Made by a program: the position numbers and the translations under genes. 9,591 bases of DNA from UBA1049 sp964525815 (GTDB lineage: Bacteria > Bacillota > Clostridia > Oscillospirales > CAG-382): assembly GCA_964525815.1 (NCBI GenBank), contig CAZGJQ010000077.1, positions 1-9,591 on the forward strand, read 5' to 3'. The stretch's first letter is position 1. Each line of letters starts with the position of its first letter. The notes beneath the pieces are model-generated. The model made no database searches, had not been told where the DNA came from, and was given only the letters and a program-made list of their open reading frames with translations. Below are positions 6,252 through 9,591 of the stretch, one piece after another.

Positions 6252-6457
6252 AATTTTTTAAGGTATTTATCAAATGAACAAATCATCCTTTGTGCTGAGC
6301 CTGCTAATTAAGAGCTTTATATTTTACGACATACGTTGTATATAATATAAGGTTTTTTATCACCGCAAAAGTATGGTTAATTACTGTAAACTATAACTGT
6401 ATTATGGGTTGTGATGAAAATCACAGCCCATTTTATATAAAAAATAAGGAGATGAAC
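6252..6457 (+). other. Long untranslated leader of the transporter gene
   Basis: About 205 nt between the predicted start and the transporter gene, holding no convincing gene. A 23-codon frame (6274-6345) has only a weak AAGG site 10 nt upstream. A second TATAAT at 6341-6346 lacks a good -35 box. The leader ends with the hairpin listed separately. ATCAC (6359-6363) could compete for the GTGAT half of that hairpin. I do not recognise a known riboswitch class. Confidence 0.4.
6404..6438 (+). promoter_or_regulatory. Terminator-like hairpin just before the transporter ribosome binding site
   Basis: TGGGTTGTGAT (6405-6415) pairs with ATCACAGCCCA (6420-6430) around a GAAA tetraloop. There is one G-U pair and an extra A-T pair at the base, 12 bp in all. 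TTTTATAT follows, so the element looks like an intrinsic terminator with a short U-tract, ending 8 nt before AAGGAG (6446-6451). It could be an attenuator, or a structure that sets RNA stability or translation. Confidence 0.6.
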
Positions 6458-7696
6458 ATGAATCAGATTAAAACAAAAAGGTTGGCGCCGGTTGTTGCAT
6501 CCGTTGCGATTCAGCTCTGCTTGGGAACGGCATACATTTGGAGCGTTTTTCAATCGGGTATCGCAGCACATCTTTTTTCGGAGGATCAGCCCAGCGCTGC
6601 CCTGACCTTTTCCTTGCTGCTCGCTATACTAAGCTTGTCCAGCAGTGCGGGCGGAAAGCTACAGGATATAATCGGCCCGCGATTAACCGTTATAGCCGGA
6701 GGAATTATTCTCGGAGCCGGCTTCTTTTTAGCCTCCTATTCAACCCCCGATTATCCTTGGCTGCTTTGGGTGTCTTACGGTGTTATGGGCGGTCTCGGAA
6801 TGGGACTTATTTATTCCACTACAATTGCATGTGCTCAAAAATGGTATCCTGATAAAAGGGGATTCATAACCGGTATTATTGTAGCGGCTCTCGGTTTCGG
6901 CGGAGTGATGTTTACTCCTCTCGTAGAATTTTTGATTAAAAAGCTAGGCGATTTGAGCATTCCGGGCTCGGGAGAGCTTGCCTCCTTTAAGGTGCTTGGA
7001 ATTATATTCATTGTGGTCTGCACGCTCGGAGGGCTGTTTATTAAGAACCCCCCGTCAGGCTTTGCTCCCGCAGGATGGGCAGCTAAGCAAAACGGTAAAG
7101 AGCAGCTTGAGGATTATTTGCCTTCACAGGTGCTAAGGACACCCTATTTCTACTACATAACAATAGCTCTTATGCTTTCCTGTATGAGCGGATTAATGAT
7201 AATAGGCTTCGCAAAGCCTATTGCCATAGCTAAGGGTATGGAAGCCACTGCCACAGTTGGTGTATTTGCGATTACATTGTTCAACTCCTTCGGAAGACTT
7301 TTTTGGGGAGGTATGTCAGATAAGCTCGGAAGAAAAAGAACTATAATAATCCTGCTTAGTGCAACAGCAATTTTTTCGCTTTGTATTAATCTTGTCGAAG
7401 GAGTTTTTGTTTATGTGCTCATAGCGCTGATAGGCTTTGCATACGGCGGATTCCTTTGTACCTATCCGGCGTTTACCGCAGACCTGTTCGGAACGAAGTA
7501 TAATGCTACAAATTACGGTATGGTTCTGCTCGGCTTCGGTTCGGGTGCTGTCGCCGCTTCATATATAGCAGGGTATTATAAGAATGTTGCAAAGGATGAC
7601 ATTAACCTTATGTTTCCCGCTTTTGCAATTGCGGCTGCGGCGGCTGTTGTGGCAATAGTGTTTATATTGATGATTAAGCCTAAGAAAGTACAATAA
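6458..7696 (+). CDS. OFA-family major facilitator transporter (oxalate/formate antiporter type)
   Basis: A 412-residue, twelve-helix inner membrane carrier of the OFA (oxalate:formate antiporter) branch of the major facilitator superfamily. It moves a small organic anion, probably a carboxylate such as oxalate, formate or lactate. Visible family features are VAIQLCLGTAYIWSVF in helix 1, the loop motif GGKLQDIIGPRLT (65-77), GMGLIYSTTIACAQKWYPDKRG in and after helix 4, a long central loop (about 196-228), and NSFGRLFWGGMSDKLGRKRT (276-295), the second-half copy of motif A. Length fits the family. ATG 6458 is chosen because AAGGAG (6446-6451) lies 6 nt upstream; the ATG at 6452 directly abuts that site, and the start at 6404 would translate the leader hairpin. 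It is a single-gene unit with its own promoter and terminator, divergent from padR. The exact substrate is not certain. Confidence 0.9.
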   Translation: MNQIKTKRLAPVVASVAIQLCLGTAYIWSVFQSGIAAHLFSEDQPSAALTFSLLLAILSLSSSAGGKLQDIIGPRLTVIAGGIILGAGFFLASYSTPDYPWLLWVSYGVMGGLGMGLIYSTTIACAQKWYPDKRGFITGIIVAALGFGGVMFTPLVEFLIKKLGDLSIPGSGELASFKVLGIIFIVVCTLGGLFIKNPPSGFAPAGWAAKQNGKEQLEDYLPSQVLRTPYFYYITIALMLSCMSGLMIIGFAKPIAIAKGMEATATVGVFAITLFNSFGRLFWGGMSDKLGRKRTIIILLSATAIFSLCINLVEGVFVYVLIALIGFAYGGFLCTYPAFTADLFGTKYNATNYGMVLLGFGSGAVAASYIAGYYKNVAKDDINLMFPAFAIAAAAAVVAIVFILMIKPKKVQ

Positions 7697-7735
7697 TATA
7701 ACCCTCTGTTGAAAAATTAATATAAGCAAAATAAT

Positions 7736-7782
7736 CTGCATACAACGGTTTTTCGATTGCTAAACCGTCGTATGCAGTTTTT
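7736..7782 (+). terminator. Strong intrinsic terminator after the transporter gene
   Basis: Arms of 16 nt at 7736-7751 (beginning CTGCATAC) and 7762-7777 (ending GTATGCAG) pair at 15 of 16 positions around a 10-nt loop. TTTTT (7778-7782) follows. It lies 39 bp after the transporter stop. Confidence 0.92.
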
Positions 7783-8014
7783 GCATGCATACTGCACGGG
7801 GCGTTTGTGAAATATGACAAATAAAAACGGGTCATAAAATGATGAAAAAAAGTAATGAAACATTTCAATTCTGGTTATTCATAACCGAAACTATATATTG
7901 ACAGGAGCGGCAATGAATTATACAACATAATGTGCCGGTTTATAAGGTATACATAATGCTGGTTACATAATACATGCTCATAATGTACAATTTTATAAAA
8001 ATGCAAAATAACAC
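7783..8014. other. Gene-free stretch upstream of proC with candidate control elements
   Basis: No convincing gene is seen. It contains a perfect inverted repeat GGTTAT-TC-ATAACC (7873-7886), then a possible + strand promoter, TTGACA (7898-7903) with TACAAC (7921-7926) at 17 bp. Downstream of it are four copies of CATAAT (7926, 7952, 7966, 7979). Two mini-frames of 5 and 20 codons are too weak to call. The repeats sit in AT-rich DNA, so chance is possible. Confidence 0.4.
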
Positions 8015-8043
8015 TTGAAAAATTCGGCATTTTGTATTATTAT
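8015..8043 (+). promoter_or_regulatory. Likely proC promoter
   Basis: TTGAAA (8015-8020), a 17-bp spacer and TATTAT (8038-8043) match 10 of 12 sigma-A positions. The predicted start near 8050 gives a leader of about 80 nt. That leader has a GC-rich segment (8055-8070) and a T-rich run (8106-8116); I find no confident hairpin or riboswitch in it. Confidence 0.6.
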
Positions 8044-8129
8044 ATAAATATATTGCTGGCGGAACGGCAGGCTTTTTCCTTATTAACGCCCCCGACTAAT
8101 GCGATTTTTTATTTTTAAAGGATGAAACA

Positions 8130-8999
8130 ATGAGCAAAAATTCCCCAAAATACAATAAAGCACAAAAAAAAAGCAATTTCAAATATCGCTTTGCTTTTTT
8201 AGGAGTCGGGAACATGGCAAACGCCATGATAAATGGCTTTTTGAGCACTAACGAAATAGAGCCGGATGAGATAGTTATATTTGATACCGACAGTTCAAAG
8301 TATGAGAACTACATAATGTTGGGAATTAATACTGCCGAAACCGCAATATCTGCCGTCAGAGATGCCGAATATACAGTTATCGCTGTCAAGCCCTCTATCG
8401 TTCCGGTATTGATGAGCTGGCTCTCCGAGGACAAAAAAGCATTTGATAGCACTACCTTTATTTCCATCGCCGCCGCTGTTCCCATCGATTTGATTTGCTC
8501 TTCCTTAGGCAGTGATGTTCCTGTAATCAGAACTATGCCGAGCACTCCGATGCTGATTGGCAAGGGTGCGGTTGCGATTTGCAAGAACGATTTAGTTGTT
8601 CAGGACAGATTCGATTATATCTGCGGTTTATTGTCCTCAATTGCTGAGGTATCCGTTATGGAGGAGAGCAGTCTTAACATCGTTATATCGGTAAACGGTT
8701 CATCTCCCGCATATGTTTATCTGTTTGTAAAAGCAATGCTGGACGGAGCCGCCGAGCAGGGTATATCAGAGCAGCAGGCAATGCCTTTGATTCTTAGAAC
8801 CATTGAGGGTGTTGTTGATATGATAAGACAATCTGATGTAAATATAGAAACGCTGATAGAGAGAGTTGCCTCTCCAAACGGCACAACACTTGCCGCATTA
8901 GAGTCATTATATAAGGATGATTTTGATGGAGCGGTTAAACGTGCTATGCACGCCTGTACAAAAAGAGCGAACGAAATTTCAAGGGAGCTGAGAACATAA
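8130..8999 (+). CDS. proC: Pyrroline-5-carboxylate reductase
   Basis: A 289-residue cytoplasmic enzyme that reduces 1-pyrroline-5-carboxylate to L-proline with NAD(P)H, the last step of proline synthesis. Features: Rossmann loop FLGVGNMANAM (23-33), AVKP (85-88) after strand 4, RTMPSTPMLIGKG (134-146), NGSSPAYVYLF (189-199) and the C-terminal signature ASPNGTTLAALESL (247-260). That signature fits the P5CR family pattern, which allows G, A or N at the residue that is Asn here. Compared with usual ProC it has an extra Lys-rich N-terminus of about 18 residues before the first strand. ATG 8130 has AAAGGA (8117-8122) 7 nt upstream and there is no later start before the fold, so the extension seems real. 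No proA or proB lies nearby. The next gene starts 69 nt downstream and is probably cotranscribed. Confidence 0.95.
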   Translation: MSKNSPKYNKAQKKSNFKYRFAFLGVGNMANAMINGFLSTNEIEPDEIVIFDTDSSKYENYIMLGINTAETAISAVRDAEYTVIAVKPSIVPVLMSWLSEDKKAFDSTTFISIAAAVPIDLICSSLGSDVPVIRTMPSTPMLIGKGAVAICKNDLVVQDRFDYICGLLSSIAEVSVMEESSLNIVISVNGSSPAYVYLFVKAMLDGAAEQGISEQQAMPLILRTIEGVVDMIRQSDVNIETLIERVASPNGTTLAALESLYKDDFDGAVKRAMHACTKRANEISRELRT

Positions 9000-9068
9000 A
9001 TCTGTGCTTGTCCGCATACTTTGTAGTAGAGCTTGAGAAATAGCTTTAAGCAAAAAAGGGTGGTCAGC

Positions 9069-9545
9069 ATGAGCAAGCCAAACTATGCGGTGAAGGCACT
9101 TATCCCGCATCCGTCTTTGTATAGGGAAGAGATTACAGAAATCGGGATTATTAAAAAAGCGGATAACGCTATAAGCGAATACTTTTTCGCAAGAAGAAAA
9201 ATATATCGCTTAATGCTATTGTCTTTTCTTATTTTTTCGGCACTCGGACTGTTTTATTACAGTTATGCCGCCGAGAATCTCGTACCTATATCCCTTTATA
9301 CTCCCGATGGCACAGAGAGCGGTATCGGTATCAGCTCGCTGTATTTATTCCGAAGGCTTCATATTTTTGCGTTTTTGTTTACGATGCTTAGCGGTTTTAC
9401 CGTGTTCGGTAAACCGGTCTCACTAATATTTATTGCGTCCGATTCCTTTATAATCGGTTTTTCACTAAAGTATTCGATGACACACCTTCTTGATAAAGCA
9501 TCCATGGGAGTCGTGTTTATATTTTTTATTTTGATTTGCAATTAA
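9069..9545 (+). CDS. Small multi-pass membrane protein of unknown function
   Basis: A 158-residue protein I cannot assign with confidence. A polar N-terminal domain (1-46, with HPSLYREEITEIGIIKKADNAISEYF) is followed by a basic stretch (ARRKIYR) and helix 1 (about 48-67). A loop of about 30 residues (PISLYTPDGTESGIGISS), probably outside, comes next. Helices 2 (about 98-114), 3 (about 117-135) and 4 (about 144-157) follow, and the stop comes at the end of helix 4. The segment FTVFGKPVSLIFIASDSFIIGFSL faintly recalls SpoIIM-like proteins, but this is only a guess. ATG 9069 is chosen because AAGGGTGG (9056-9063) lies 5 nt upstream; an in-frame TTG at 9033 has no such site. It is probably cotranscribed with proC. 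The abrupt end after helix 4 could be natural or a frameshift. Confidence 0.65.
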   Translation: MSKPNYAVKALIPHPSLYREEITEIGIIKKADNAISEYFFARRKIYRLMLLSFLIFSALGLFYYSYAAENLVPISLYTPDGTESGIGISSLYLFRRLHIFAFLFTMLSGFTVFGKPVSLIFIASDSFIIGFSLKYSMTHLLDKASMGVVFIFFILICN

Positions 9546-9591
9546 GCGTTTGTGGAGATATTGTTTTTGTTCGAGGGAATTAAATAAAAAA

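Noticed and set aside
6088..6273. Minus-strand frame of 61 codons upstream of padR.
   Set aside because: It runs through the padR promoter and inverted repeat, has a poor start and no recognisable protein features.
6274..6345. 23-codon frame (MNKSSFVLSLLIKSF...) in the transporter leader, considered as a leader peptide.
   Set aside because: Only AAGG at 10-nt spacing precedes it, and nothing in the peptide (no run of a regulatory amino acid) suggests attenuation by translation. Kept only as a note in the leader entry.
7839..7901. 20-codon frame beginning MMKKSNETFQF upstream of proC.
   Set aside because: No Shine-Dalgarno sequence in front and no coding signature; the AT-rich setting makes such frames common.
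7914..7931. Five-codon frame MNYTT with a GGAG site before it.
   Set aside because: Too short to be a gene; GGAG here directly follows a putative -35 box, so it may not even be transcribed.
8050..8129. Possible riboswitch or attenuator in the proC leader, suggested by GGCGGAACGGC and a late T-run.
   Set aside because: Only 3-4 bp stems can be drawn and none sits properly before the T-run; no match to a riboswitch consensus I know.

Overview
The window looks like chromosomal DNA from a low-to-moderate GC Gram-positive bacterium, most likely an anaerobic member of Clostridia. The evidence is near-consensus sigma-A promoters (TTGACA-N17-TATAAT), strong AAGGAGG-type ribosome binding sites before almost every gene, TetR- and PadR-controlled operons of clostridial style, a HAAS/DUF1700 protein paired with PadR, and an OFA-type transporter. 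No rRNA, tRNA, CRISPR array, integrase or insertion sequence is visible. I cannot name a genus.

Layout. Positions 1-65 hold the last codons of a + strand gene, closed by a bidirectional terminator (77-101) shared with the convergent left end of a long minus-strand block. Reading leftward from about 3361, the first operon starts at a consensus promoter overlapped by a 34-bp palindrome (3301-3334). It encodes a 41-residue single-pass membrane protein (3150-3275), a TetR regulator, an ABC ATPase and two ABC-2 permeases. The last four genes are tightly packed, with 4-nt stop/start overlaps at two junctions and a 5-nt gap at the last. The simplest reading is a self-regulated exporter with an unannotated micropeptide at its head.

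Upstream of that, and also on the minus strand, is a second operon read from about 6130 to 3368: PadR regulator, HAAS/DUF1700 membrane protein, then two different short-chain dehydrogenases (SDRs). Its promoter carries an imperfect inverted repeat over the -10 box, as expected of PadR autoregulation. The second SDR ends only 6 bp before the -35 box of the exporter operon.

The right half is on the + strand. An OFA-family major facilitator transporter (6458-7696) has its own consensus promoter, a leader of about 200 nt ending in a 12-bp GAAA-loop hairpin just before the ribosome binding site, and a strong terminator. After a gene-free stretch of about 350 bp with candidate promoters and repeats comes proC (pyrroline-5-carboxylate reductase, last step of proline synthesis), then a small four-helix membrane protein of unknown function that ends 46 bp before the window edge.

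The observations most worth following up are the micropeptide at the head of the TetR/ABC operon, the TetR operator architecture, the PadR-HAAS-SDR-SDR gene set, and the hairpin-ended leader of the transporter gene.
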